Below, piece after piece: positions 44,473 through 53,346 of a stretch of DNA of 64,000 bases. The notes under the pieces are model-generated. The model did no database searches and had not been told where the DNA came from. It saw only the letters and a program-made list of their open reading frames with translations. The stretch is from positions 62,001 to 126,000 of the forward strand of contig DEAU01000014.1 of NCBI GenBank assembly GCA_002348705.1, in the 5' to 3' direction. Source of the stretch: Candidatus Neomicrothrix sp. UBA2974. Lineage in GTDB: Bacteria > Actinomycetota > Acidimicrobiia > Acidimicrobiales > MedAcidi-G1. The translations under genes and the position numbers were made by a program. Position 1 is the stretch's first letter. The number at the start of each line of letters is the position of its first letter.

Positions 44473-45180
44473 TCAATGGGTTCTGTCTCCTGAATTGACA
44501 TCCTCCATCGCTTCCACTGCCTCGGTCGGCCCGGTGGCCGAGAAGTGCGGAGCAGCCAGTTCTCTGCCCGTCCAGTTGGTCACACTACGGTCTTCCTGCT
44601 CGATGACAGCCATAGCTGAATCCCGCATTTGAGACCAAGAACCAAGCCTGTTCCGGACCGTGGCAAAAGACGGCACCTCTCGAGAGGCCTTGAGTGAACC
44701 GAGCCAGTTCTCAAATCCTCCAGCAGTACCGAGACCTTTGGAGGATTTTCGACTTTCTCTCACGTACTCAACAACAAACTCCAGCAGATCGTCGTTGCTC
44801 CAGCGGCGGGTGTAGTTCGTGCGTCGTGGTTCTCCCGATTGAACACCTGCTGCTTCACACGCTGCTGACCAACTGCCAAATGACTTAATGAAGATCGCGG
44901 GCGTTGGGCCTTCCACCTCGCCTGATTTCCGGAGGTTTGAGTAATGCTGGATTGTCAGTCGAACTTGTCCGCTCGAAGCCGCTCGAATCACGTCAATTAG
45001 CTCAGCTGGTTTCCAGGGATTCTGTCGACTCCGTCGTTGCCCATCAATGACCTTCGGCTCCCTGGACCCACCAGCAAGGGAAGCGATCAGTCCGGCCTTG
45101 AGTAGTTCATACTCCGCTTTGGTGATGTCACCTTGGTTTCGCAGGTCGACCAGTTTTCTTATCTCATCTGCGACGCTCAT
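44473..45180 (-). CDS. SHOCT-domain protein with two homing-endonuclease-associated repeats
   Basis: 235 residues. The N-terminus IRKLVDLRNQGDITKAEYELLKAGLIAS is a SHOCT-like helical hairpin. Two repeats follow that match the homing endonuclease-associated (HNH_repeat) pattern. Repeat one, about 55-112, starts WKPAELIDVIRAA and ends FGSWSAACEAAGV. Repeat two, about 124-190, starts WSNDDLLEFVVEY and ends LGSWSQMRDSAM. No HNH, LAGLIDADG or GIY-YIG nuclease motif is present, so it is probably a DNA-binding protein or an adapter, not a nuclease. The C-terminal 45 residues look disordered. It is flanked by convergent and divergent genes and stands alone. Confidence 0.72.
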   Translation of the reverse strand: MSVADEIRKLVDLRNQGDITKAEYELLKAGLIASLAGGSREPKVIDGQRRSRQNPWKPAELIDVIRAASSGQVRLTIQHYSNLRKSGEVEGPTPAIFIKSFGSWSAACEAAGVQSGEPRRTNYTRRWSNDDLLEFVVEYVRESRKSSKGLGTAGGFENWLGSLKASREVPSFATVRNRLGSWSQMRDSAMAVIEQEDRSVTNWTGRELAAPHFSATGPTEAVEAMEDVNSGDRTH

Positions 45181-45274
45181 TGATTCTTCACCCTACTGAT
45201 ACTCAGTTCTGAAGAGCCTGTCACTAGGAGGATCATGTCATCGTTGCCCCTTGTGTCGATCTTGTTACGTGCAC

Positions 45275-45297
45275 GCCGCCTGACGTTCGCAGGCGGC
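45275..45297. other. Perfect 8-bp hairpin
   Basis: GCCGCCTG and CAGGCGGC pair perfectly around a 7-base loop, acgttcg. No T-tract follows, so it is not a standard terminator. It lies in the 231-bp gap between the minus-strand SHOCT gene and the plus-strand EamA gene, about 115 bases before the latter. Confidence 0.55.
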
Positions 45298-45411
45298 ATC
45301 GCAGTCCTCTTACCGGGACGTGTGAAGTTGGTCGACCCGAAAGTGGCATCACTAAGTTGCTACGAGGCCAGACCATTCTCGGAATTATTTTTTATACATC
45401 CATAGAATCTC

Positions 45412-46242
45412 TTGGTGTCGAATGCTCTTGCTCTCTCCTCTGCTCTTCTTTGGGGCGTTGCAGCATTCTTCGGCGGTCAGGCTGCAAGACGCACCCATCT
45501 CTTTTCTTTGCTTGCTTTGGACCAGGCACTCGCCGCGATCTTCGCGCTCCCATTTGCCCTTCTTCTGGCAGAGGAATTCCTTGTCCGGGATTTCCTGATA
45601 GGAGGCCTGTCCGGCCTCTTCGGCTCTGCCGGCGTAGCGTTTTTCTACCTTGGACTACGCACACATATGGTCTCTGTTGCTCCTATAACCGGAGTGGTCA
45701 GTGCGCTACTCCCATTGCTGTGGGGTCTTGGCATTGGAGAGCAGTTATCTCTGGTCCAACTCTTAGGCACATGCCTGGGACTTCTTTCGATTCTTCTGGT
45801 GTCCGGTCAAGGTTTCGAGAAGACAAAACTCAGACTCGATTCCATTATCAACGGCGTTCTCGCTGGAACGGGATTCGGATTCGGATACATAGTCCTCAAC
45901 AGCACCACTCCGGCTACTGCTCCATGGCCAATTTTTAGTGCTCGCCTCGTGCCTGCGGTCCTCATTCTCCTCGTCGCCACGAAGGCCCCGTGGCCCACGA
46001 AGCCATCCAAGAACGCTCGGGTCCTCATCGCTGGAGCCAGTTTCTCTGATGTTTTTGCCGCCGTTCTCTTTCTCGCCGCACTGAATCAGGGCCTTCTCAG
46101 CACCTCCTCTCTCCTTAGCAATATCCATCCAGCCGTAACCGTTCTCCTTGCTCGCATATTCCTGAGTGAACGGGTAAGTCCGAACCAGGGCCTCGGGCTA
46201 GTTGCAGCAGTGACATCGATTTCGATGATCACGATTGGTTGA
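45412..46242 (+). CDS. EamA/DMT family membrane transporter
   Basis: 276 residues with ten hydrophobic helices in two related halves (SNALALSSALLWGVAAFFGG and IINGVLAGTGFGFGYIVLN), the drug/metabolite transporter layout. TTG 45412 or GTG 45415 is the start; a TATACA hexamer at 45393-45398 sits just upstream, so the transcript could be nearly leaderless. Substrates of this family are exported metabolites, amino acids or purines; none can be named here. A second EamA gene (47508-48425) lies on the other side of the Rieske oxygenase. Confidence 0.85.
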   Translation: MVSNALALSSALLWGVAAFFGGQAARRTHLFSLLALDQALAAIFALPFALLLAEEFLVRDFLIGGLSGLFGSAGVAFFYLGLRTHMVSVAPITGVVSALLPLLWGLGIGEQLSLVQLLGTCLGLLSILLVSGQGFEKTKLRLDSIINGVLAGTGFGFGYIVLNSTTPATAPWPIFSARLVPAVLILLVATKAPWPTKPSKNARVLIAGASFSDVFAAVLFLAALNQGLLSTSSLLSNIHPAVTVLLARIFLSERVSPNQGLGLVAAVTSISMITIG

Positions 46243-46373
46243 AGCTTTCGTGGAGCCGAGATTCCAAGTGGGACTCTCCCAACTTGATATCGGATTCCGA
46301 GTTCTCCGCAGAGCCTTAACAGCTACCGTCTGGGCTCAACCTTTCCAGTCAACACTCCAAGTACCTTTCAGCC

Positions 46374-47447
46374 GTGCGATTTGAGCGTCACTCGCTGCCT
46401 GCCAGCGCCTATATTTCGCAAAGGTTTTTTGAAGCTGAGATGAGCCGCGTGTTCCCTTCGAGTTGGGTTCTTGCCGCTGATCTACAGGAAGTTGCCTCCC
46501 CGGGAGACTTCGTGACCACGGTGATAGGTCAGGAACCAGTTCTCGTTGTGAGAGATACTGACGGGTCTCTCGGCGCATTTTCTAACGTCTGCCCTCATCG
46601 CGGTTCCGTCATTGCCGTAGGAACCGGAAACTGCAAGATGGCCTTCAAGTGCCCCTACCACGGTTGGACTTTCAACACAGACGGTTCGTTGCGCGGCGTC
46701 CCCAATCGGAAGGGATTCGATAACCAAATCAAGAATGATCAATTAGGTCTCCATTCCCTGAGACTGGGCGTCTGGGAACGGTTCGTTTTCGTAAACGTCG
46801 ACGGATCAGCTCCCCCTCTGGATTCCTACCTAGAGGATGTTCCTGAACTCCTTGATCAACACGGAATCAAGGATTTGGCAGCGGCGGTCAGGATCGACGA
46901 CGCCATAGACGTCAACTGGAAGCTTCTTGTCGACAACGCTCTCGACGACTATCACCTGCCTGAGGTCCACCCCAATTCACTCCAGCCCGGGCTGGAAGGC
47001 ATGAAGCTTCAGGAGTACATCGGGGTTCGCTCTACCAGCATCCTGTGCATGCCTCTCAACAAATTGGGTCTGGAGCCCTACCAGATTCGAGCCAATTTGA
47101 GAAAAGAGCAGTCACAGTCAACCTACGCAATTGACGTTTTTCCTAATCTGACCATTGTCGCTCTGCCGGATGGCGGTGTAAGTACCCTCCGATTTGATCC
47201 AATCGACGTCCGACGGACGGCCATTCAGTTCCGTTCCTATTCCCATTCCTCGCAGAACAACGAAGTGGACGATGAAGCCTTTCTCTCCACAATCCTCAAA
47301 GAGGACTACGAGATAGTTCGCCGTTTGCAACAAGGTGTCCTGTCGCAACACTTCCGCCCAGGGCCACGCCATTATCTCGAAGGACGCCTAGCACTCTTCC
47401 ACGCCAGCCTCATCGAACTGCTTGGCGAAGAGCCAGATCTCTATTAA
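46374..47447 (+). CDS. Rieske non-heme iron oxygenase, alpha subunit
   Basis: 357 residues from GTG 46374. Rieske ligands are Cys73, His75 (CPHRGS) and Cys93, His96 (CPYHGWTF). The catalytic iron triad D-x2-H-x4-H is present as Asp191, His194 and His199 in DDYHLPEVH. A complete alpha subunit of this kind hydroxylates rings or demethylates N- or O-methyl groups. No beta subunit is seen. The Rieske-PDR fusion at 58058-59815 could supply electrons, but it is 11 kb away. The short C-terminal part (about 200 residues after the iron site) is normal for homotrimeric types. It lies between two EamA transporters. Confidence 0.92.
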   Translation: MRFERHSLPASAYISQRFFEAEMSRVFPSSWVLAADLQEVASPGDFVTTVIGQEPVLVVRDTDGSLGAFSNVCPHRGSVIAVGTGNCKMAFKCPYHGWTFNTDGSLRGVPNRKGFDNQIKNDQLGLHSLRLGVWERFVFVNVDGSAPPLDSYLEDVPELLDQHGIKDLAAAVRIDDAIDVNWKLLVDNALDDYHLPEVHPNSLQPGLEGMKLQEYIGVRSTSILCMPLNKLGLEPYQIRANLRKEQSQSTYAIDVFPNLTIVALPDGGVSTLRFDPIDVRRTAIQFRSYSHSSQNNEVDDEAFLSTILKEDYEIVRRLQQGVLSQHFRPGPRHYLEGRLALFHASLIELLGEEPDLY

Positions 47448-47507
47448 GGGACTAACAGCGCTTGCTGGTAACTGCAGGCAGCCCCACGATCCAAGTCCAT
47501 CTTCTCG

Positions 47508-48425
47508 ATGAGAAAAACAAGTGCCGGCTCAACCTTTAACGCCATTCCATCTAAGACTGTCGCGACACAACACAATGCATACTGCGTGCCTGTGTCCGTG
47601 ATCTATGCAGTGCTCTCAACATTTTCGATCAGTCTCAGCGACTTCTTCGCATCTGGTGTATCAAAGCGCGAGCGCGCCAACGAAGTGTCTTCGACGGTTC
47701 TACTCGCCGGAGTTGCGGTGATGGCAATAACTACAGTTTTCTGGTCCGGCCATCCCACTTCTCTCGACCAGGTTCATGGAGCATTCGCCGGACTCGTTAA
47801 CGGTCTTGGAATCCTTTTGTTGTTTCTTGCCTACGCTCGAGGGTCATTGCGCATCGCTGCGCCAACCGCGGCAGTAGTGATGTCAAGCGTGCCGGTGCTC
47901 TGGGACATACTCGTTTCGGGTTCATCCCCATCTACAACAACTTCCACAGGAATCGTGTTGGGTGTTGTCGCCATCGCCTTGTCTTCCTATGAAGGTGGGC
48001 ATCACGTTGCGGGGTCAAGCGGTCTATTTCTGGCATTCGTAGCTGGTCTCTTTTTTGGAGCCACATTCATCCTCTTGAGTCGCATCGGAAACGACGCTGG
48101 CGGTTCTCCGCTCCTGATTCAACGCATAGCAGCATTTTTGATCGCTGCTCTGGTTGCGCGCTCTACCGGCCCGCGGATGTTTCCGAAAACACGAGAGGGC
48201 TTCATCACTTCTTTCGTGGCTGGCATCTTTGGGATCGCCGCAGTGGTCTTCTTTGTTCTGGCCCTCCGAGGAGGGAGCCTCGCTGTCGTAAGCGTCGCCG
48301 CCTCGCAGTACGCAGCGGTGTCCGTCCTCTTGGGTGTCGCGATACGCGGTCAGAGAATGCGGTGGTGGCAGGGTCTGGGGCTCGGCGGATCGAGTCTCGC
48401 TGTCGCCCTAATCGCCATCGGTTAA
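47508..48425 (+). CDS. EamA/DMT family membrane transporter
   Basis: 305 residues with about ten hydrophobic helices. The first, VSVIYAVLSTFSISLSDFFAS, begins near residue 30, so the first ~26 residues may be extra; a GTG at 47586 is a possible start. GLVNGLGILLLFLAYARGSL and FFGATFILLSRIG are typical EamA segments. It is only weakly similar to the transporter at 45412 and is not a recent duplicate. It follows the Rieske oxygenase by 60 bp on the same strand and may export or import the oxygenase substrate (inference). Confidence 0.82.
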   Translation: MRKTSAGSTFNAIPSKTVATQHNAYCVPVSVIYAVLSTFSISLSDFFASGVSKRERANEVSSTVLLAGVAVMAITTVFWSGHPTSLDQVHGAFAGLVNGLGILLLFLAYARGSLRIAAPTAAVVMSSVPVLWDILVSGSSPSTTTSTGIVLGVVAIALSSYEGGHHVAGSSGLFLAFVAGLFFGATFILLSRIGNDAGGSPLLIQRIAAFLIAALVARSTGPRMFPKTREGFITSFVAGIFGIAAVVFFVLALRGGSLAVVSVAASQYAAVSVLLGVAIRGQRMRWWQGLGLGGSSLAVALIAIG

Positions 48426-48536
48426 GAAACTCACTGGATCTATCCAAATTTGATCGCCGGCCGGCGCCTAGCGCTCCACCTCTAGCCAAAGAACCGGCAG
48501 TTCAACGTCAACAACCTGCCTTACGTCCGCCCATCT

Positions 48537-49709
48537 CTAACGCAACGTTCGAGCAAAGGAGCGGAGGTCGTCAATCAGCAACTCAGGTTGTTCCAGTGCT
48601 GCAAAATGACCCCCACGGGGCATCTCAGTCCAGCGAACAATGTTGTAAATACGTTCCGCATACGACCGTGGGGGCCAGGACAGAATCTCTGCTGGAAATA
48701 GTGCAGCAGCAGTCGGAACTTCAACTCGTTTGCCGGACGAAGAAAGCAGACGCCCGCCCTCTTCGCGACGACCGTAGTAGATCCATGACGCTGTGTTAAA
48801 GGTGCCGGTGACCAAGTAGACCATGATGTTGGTCAACAACGAATCCTTGCTGTGCACACTCTCTAAGTCGTCACCGTCTATATCCGACCAAGAGTTGAAC
48901 TTTTCAATAATCCACGCGGCCTGACCAACCGGGCTGTCCATCATCGCGTAACTCAAGGTCTGTGGTTTAGTCGCCTGCTGCGTCCGGTAGCCATTCTCCA
49001 TCTGTTGCTGTCGTTCAAACTCGGCGGCCCATGTCTCCTCCGCTGGACCCTGCGGACCATCCGGATGGCGCATCGTCAAGATATTGATGTGGATGCCTTG
49101 GCAAGCTGCCGAGTGTTCGAACCCAAGCCAACTTGAAATCGCGCCACCCCAGTCGCCTCCCTGAGCCAGATAGTTCTGGTATCCGAGCACCTCAGTCATC
49201 AGCGAGTTGAACAAATCGGCCATCTTGCGTGGCCCGATTGGACGCGATGGTCGACCGGAGAAGCCAAACCCAGGTAATGAGGGAACGATGACATCGAAGG
49301 AATCTTCCTTATTGCCTCCGAAACGTTCTGGATGCGCAAGCGGTTCGATGATGTCAAGAAACTCAACGATTGAACCTGGCCAACCATGGCTGACGATCAG
49401 GGGCAACGGTGCAGGGCCGCTGCCCTTCTCGTAAAGGAAGTGGAGGTCGATGCCTCCGACAGGAGCGATGTAGTGAGAGAAATGATTGATCTTCGCTTCT
49501 TGTTTTCGCCAATCAAATTCCTCGACCCAATAAGCACAAAGCTGCTTCATATAGTCCAGGTTGGTGCCGTAAGCCCAACCGCCGTCATCAGGCATTTCGT
49601 GCCAGGGATATCCCGCTACTTGGGAGCGGATCTGGTCAAGAGCCGCTTCGGCAACCTCTACACGGAACGAGTGGGCAGCCTTCATGCCTGACCCTGTTTC
49701 CAATTTCAT
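48537..49709 (-). CDS. Epoxide hydrolase (EHN-type alpha/beta hydrolase)
   Basis: 390 residues. The N-terminal EHN domain (FRVEVAEAALDQIRSQVAGYPWHE) precedes an alpha/beta hydrolase core with HGWPGS (oxyanion) and the nucleophile Asp in GGDWGG. The catalytic His is probably in MPRGGHFAALEQPE. The sequence SLPGFGFSGRPSR is characteristic of microsomal-type epoxide hydrolases. Product: a diol from an epoxide. ATG 49685 (MKAAHSF) is a plausible shorter start. It is convergent with the second EamA gene and alone on its strand, apart from the small membrane protein upstream. Confidence 0.9.
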   Translation of the reverse strand: MKLETGSGMKAAHSFRVEVAEAALDQIRSQVAGYPWHEMPDDGGWAYGTNLDYMKQLCAYWVEEFDWRKQEAKINHFSHYIAPVGGIDLHFLYEKGSGPAPLPLIVSHGWPGSIVEFLDIIEPLAHPERFGGNKEDSFDVIVPSLPGFGFSGRPSRPIGPRKMADLFNSLMTEVLGYQNYLAQGGDWGGAISSWLGFEHSAACQGIHINILTMRHPDGPQGPAEETWAAEFERQQQMENGYRTQQATKPQTLSYAMMDSPVGQAAWIIEKFNSWSDIDGDDLESVHSKDSLLTNIMVYLVTGTFNTASWIYYGRREEGGRLLSSSGKRVEVPTAAALFPAEILSWPPRSYAERIYNIVRWTEMPRGGHFAALEQPELLIDDLRSFARTLR

Positions 49710-49918
49710 TCCCTCTTAACCTTCCGACCCAGCAGTGTCTGTCGCCACAGGATTGGAAACCTGTGGCAAATACGTCCTGTCATGGGAGTGTCAAATCCAT
49801 GCAGGAGGACACAGTCACGCACCGATGGTTGACGCCATCGTTGCCGCAAATCGGTCCCCCAGCCCTTTGCCTCGTCCTTACCAACAGGTTGCCAGTGGGG
49901 AAACAAACTGTCAGTCCG

Positions 49919-50287
49919 TTAGGCGTAAAGGGCCATCAACTCTGCAATGAGGATTAGCGCGGTAAAGAGGCCTGTCATTACCCGGAATATTCCAAAGGGG
50001 GCCTTTGACCAGTTCTGACCCACGCTACTGGCGGCCATCTCCTCGTCCATGTCCTTCGCCGCAGCCCCAATGTCGGCGATGGCTCCATCGACACCCATGG
50101 TCAGCCAGATAGAACCCAAGACCGCAAACGCGGCAAGTGCCAACTTGACACCATCGGCCTCCAAGCCTGAACCTCCGAAAACAATCGACAGAAGTACCAC
50201 CGAATGAATGGCCACATACGGCAACACCGACATCTGTATTTCCCTCGACCGCATATTCGTAACTGCAAGCAAATTTTCAGTTCTCAT
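49919..50287 (-). CDS. Small three-helix membrane protein, unknown family (copy 2)
   Basis: 122 residues, paralogue of the protein at 24334-24699. Hydrophobic segments are at about 20-38, 50-72 and 95-120. The conserved loop reads DGAIADIGAAAKDMDEEMAASSVGQNWSKAPFGIF. FGGSGLE and AVLGS are shared with copy 1. The repeated presence of the family in one window shows it is a real gene, not noise. No function is known to me. It lies between the epoxide hydrolase and the LLM oxidoreductase without overlap. Confidence 0.7.
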   Translation of the reverse strand: MRTENLLAVTNMRSREIQMSVLPYVAIHSVVLLSIVFGGSGLEADGVKLALAAFAVLGSIWLTMGVDGAIADIGAAAKDMDEEMAASSVGQNWSKAPFGIFRVMTGLFTALILIAELMALYA

Positions 50288-50466
50288 CTCATCTCCATAA
50301 TTGATCCAACACGGGCCGATTCAACGGCCTACAAAGAAGGTATACGACTAGCGACCGACAATCTTCTATCTGCAGTTCGTGCGGCGAAGAGGTTTATGCC
50401 ACCGCGGAAGTTTCCACACCCAGCAAACAGAACTACGCCCTATTGGCTAGCGGAGCCTGAATGGCT

Positions 50467-51426
50467 CTAGTTGACAACCTCGGCCTGAAAGCGGTCGAGG
50501 TTGTCGTTTCGATCTGCGATCGAGAAAGCAAAATCTGGCACCAGCAATTCGTCTACACCTGCGGCCGCATACTCGGCTACCACTTGACGAAGTTGTTCTG
50601 GGGTGCCGACTAGGCCCGATCTGTAGCCCAAACTCTGTTGAAGTTCGACAGCCTCCTGCTCGGTTTCGGTAAAGATGAGAACCCCAACAGCGGACTTCTG
50701 AATTGCGCCAGGATCACGTCCCACTTCATCGCAATGTCGTTCCAGGACGCTGATCTTGTGGCGAATTTCTTCGGGCCTCCCCCAGCAATTCCACTCTGTG
50801 GCGAACCGGGCCGCGGTTCGCAGCGTCCGCTTCTCGCCGCCACCGCCAATCAGGAGGGGCAGCGGGCTTTGCAGAGGTTTGGGCTCCATGGGTGCCTCGT
50901 CTAGTGCGTAGTACTCACCATCGAACGTGGTGCGATCTTGTGAAAACAGCATGGTGAGAATCTCACAGGCTTCCTCGAACCGGTCTGAGCGCTCGGCGAC
51001 CGAACCCAACTCAAGGCCGTAGCGACGGTGTTCGTTCTCCTGCCAACCAGCACCAATTCCGACCACGAGACGCCCCCCGGATATGTGGTCGACCGTTGCC
51101 GCCATGTTGGCCAAGACCGCTGGATGCCTGTAGGTGTTGCCCGAGACCATCGCGCCAAGTCGAATCCGAGGTACTGCGACCGCAAGGGCGGCCAACATCG
51201 TCCAGGCCTCGAGGATGGCACCCATCTCAGGTGAGCCGTAGTCCTTCTCAGGGCCATAACCCTCTGGCGGAGGCATGAAATGGTCGGGCACCCATATTCC
51301 GTCCCAACCGGTCGACTCCGCATGTTGACAGCCTTGGAGGAGATCCGCCCAAGTCTGGCCGGAATTTGCCCAATACGAGAAACGCATGTCGCTGACAGTA
51401 GCGGCATCCGCAGGGACGTAGTCCAT
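50467..51426 (-). CDS. LLM class oxidoreductase (F420-dependent type)
   Basis: 319 residues with the TIM-barrel luciferase-like fold: MRFSYWANSG, DGIWVPDHFM, RIRLGAMVSGNTYRHPAVLANMAATVDHISGGRLVVGIGAGW, and LPLLIGGGGEKRTLRTAARFATEWNCWG. The RHP-LAN-A-T-DH-SGGR block is the F420 or FMN signature of the LLM_F420 group found in actinobacteria. Substrate unknown. MRFSYW (start 51387) is an alternative start. It is divergent from the sugar operon starting at 51615. Confidence 0.88.
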   Translation of the reverse strand: MDYVPADAATVSDMRFSYWANSGQTWADLLQGCQHAESTGWDGIWVPDHFMPPPEGYGPEKDYGSPEMGAILEAWTMLAALAVAVPRIRLGAMVSGNTYRHPAVLANMAATVDHISGGRLVVGIGAGWQENEHRRYGLELGSVAERSDRFEEACEILTMLFSQDRTTFDGEYYALDEAPMEPKPLQSPLPLLIGGGGEKRTLRTAARFATEWNCWGRPEEIRHKISVLERHCDEVGRDPGAIQKSAVGVLIFTETEQEAVELQQSLGYRSGLVGTPEQLRQVVAEYAAAGVDELLVPDFAFSIADRNDNLDRFQAEVVN

Positions 51427-51614
51427 GCTGATCGGTCTTGGGAATTTTCTATTGCCGCAAGCACCAGAATCGAGTTGAGGAAGCCGTTCGCTCGCCCTTG
51501 GTGATGGATCGCGTCCATCCCGCTAAAATGACGAAGAAGCTGAAGCATGGTCACTCTTCAGGGTGACGCACCCTCCAGTTGCCGTTGATCTAATCGCCTC
51601 GCTCGGGAGGGTCA

Positions 51615-52367
51615 ATGAACATCGAGGGAAAGACTGCGCTTGTTACTGGCGGAGCCAAACGAGTTGGACGCTCCATCACCCTCGAACTTGCTCGCGCAGG
51701 CGCCAACGTCGTAATTAACTACAACAACTCGTCCACCCAGGCCGACGAGACCGCTGCCGAGGCTGAAGCCCTCGGGGTCGCCGCACTTCCGATTCAGGCG
51801 AGCGTTGCCGACTACGACGCTGTCGGAAACATGGTGAACGAAGCGGTCAAACGATTTGGCACCATCGATGTCCTCGTGAATAACGCTTCGATGTTCCTAG
51901 CTGACCCGCTTCCCACCAATGACTTGAGAATCTGGCACAGCTCCATCGACACACTCGTGCACGGGCCGTTCTACTGCGCCAACCGTATAGCTCCCGTGAT
52001 GCTAGAAAACGACGGAGGCGTCATCATCAGTATCGGTGATCTCTCGGCCTTTGAACCATGGCCAGGATTCGCAGGACATGCGGTGGGCAAGGGTGCCGTG
52101 CTATCCCTCACTCGCCAGCTCGCTCTAGAGCTCGCCCCCCGAATCCGCGCGAATGCCGTGGTTCCCGGCCCTGCTCTCCGACCGTTGGATTATGACGACG
52201 CCAAATTTGAACGTGTCGCAGACGACACGCTCCTCGGCCGGTGGGGTACTCCCGAGGAGGTGGCACATGCGGTGCTTTTTCTCGTCGAGGCCGACTACAT
52301 AACCGGCGAGGTAATCACCGTAGATGGTGGCCAACGCTTCGGCCACCGCAAACGCGAACACGGCTGA
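51615..52367 (+). CDS. Short-chain dehydrogenase, pteridine-reductase-like, catalytic Tyr replaced by His
   Basis: 250 residues. It starts at ATG 51615, 5-6 bases after GGGAGG. TGGAKRVG is the TGxxxRxG nucleotide motif of PTR1/FolM relatives, then VNNAS. The catalytic positions read Asp142, His155 and Lys159 (GHAVGK): Asp instead of Ser is usual in pteridine reductases, but the Tyr is His. PGPALRP and the EVITVDGGQRFG end are normal. Activity could be changed or lost. First gene of a tight five-gene operon; the next gene begins five bases after this stop. Confidence 0.85.
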   Translation: MNIEGKTALVTGGAKRVGRSITLELARAGANVVINYNNSSTQADETAAEAEALGVAALPIQASVADYDAVGNMVNEAVKRFGTIDVLVNNASMFLADPLPTNDLRIWHSSIDTLVHGPFYCANRIAPVMLENDGGVIISIGDLSAFEPWPGFAGHAVGKGAVLSLTRQLALELAPRIRANAVVPGPALRPLDYDDAKFERVADDTLLGRWGTPEEVAHAVLFLVEADYITGEVITVDGGQRFGHRKREHG

Positions 52368-52371
52368 ATAT

Positions 52372-53346
52372 ATGGTCGCTGCAGGAGTCCACATAGTTCC
52401 CTTGATGCCGTCGCCAGACGTCATCGCACTGGCGGTCGAGGCAGAGCGTCTCGGGTATGACTACTGCATGGTTGCGGACGAGGGAGTCCATCCCGACATC
52501 TATGCATGTCTCGGAGCGGCAGCTCGTGAAACCGAACGAATACAGCTCGGCGTGATGACAAATGGTTATACCCGGCATCCAGCGGTCACTGCGGCAGCAC
52601 TCGCGACCGTCAACGAACTCTCGGGCGGCCGAGTAGTAGCAACTATTCTGGCCGGGGGTTCGATGGTTCTCGGACCCATGGCAATCGAGCGAAGAAAGCC
52701 CTTTCGAGTCGTCGCCGACACCATCACAGTGCTTGACAAGCTCTGGTCGGGTGAGACCATTTCTTGGCACGGTGAACACTGTTCTCTCAACGAAGCACAA
52801 CTCGGAATGGGCGCCCAAGACATCCCGATCTGGATCGCCGGCCGCGGCCCTTTGGTTCTCGGACTGGCTGGTGAAGTGGCAGACGGTGTGATCTGCACGG
52901 TGAAGCCAGATGTTGCTGCTGCTCGACAGCTCGTCGAGAGATCAGCTCAACGAGCCGGCAGGGCCCCCCCTCGACCGATGTACCTTGGCCGCATCTGCTA
53001 CACGGCCGAGCTTCTCGAGGGCCAACGACGCACGCTGTCTTATGTACTTATGGACTCGCCGCGTCGGGTCCTCAAATCGCTCAGCCTGGACGAGGACAGC
53101 ATTGCCATCGTTGAGCACGCAGCGCGCACAAACGACCCCGGTCGTGTGGACCCACTCGTAACCGACGAACTTCTTCGTCGCTATCAAATAGCGGGATCAC
53201 CAACCGAATGCGCAGCAGAGGTACAGAGAATGGCGACCGAACACGACCTTCACGCCGTTCTCATCGATGCCCTCTCGATGAACCTCGACGAAAACCTGAG
53301 TGTTATCGGCAACTCGCTACCAATCATCAAAGGAACGCTGACATGA
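52372..53346 (+). CDS. LLM class flavin/F420-dependent oxidoreductase
   Basis: About 324 residues from ATG 52372, four bases after the preceding stop. Upstream frames that run into the SDR are rejected. The fold blocks are GVHIVPLMPSP, LGYDYCMVADEG, RIQLGVMTNGYTRHPAVTAAALATVNELSGGRVVATILAGG, and DIPIWIAGRGPLVLGLAGEVADGVI. It resembles Mer-type (methylene-tetrahydromethanopterin reductase-like) and related F420 enzymes. It ends in ATGA with the aldolase. A dehydrogenase step in sugar or aldehyde oxidation is possible. Confidence 0.87.
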   Translation: MVAAGVHIVPLMPSPDVIALAVEAERLGYDYCMVADEGVHPDIYACLGAAARETERIQLGVMTNGYTRHPAVTAAALATVNELSGGRVVATILAGGSMVLGPMAIERRKPFRVVADTITVLDKLWSGETISWHGEHCSLNEAQLGMGAQDIPIWIAGRGPLVLGLAGEVADGVICTVKPDVAAARQLVERSAQRAGRAPPRPMYLGRICYTAELLEGQRRTLSYVLMDSPRRVLKSLSLDEDSIAIVEHAARTNDPGRVDPLVTDELLRRYQIAGSPTECAAEVQRMATEHDLHAVLIDALSMNLDENLSVIGNSLPIIKGTLT

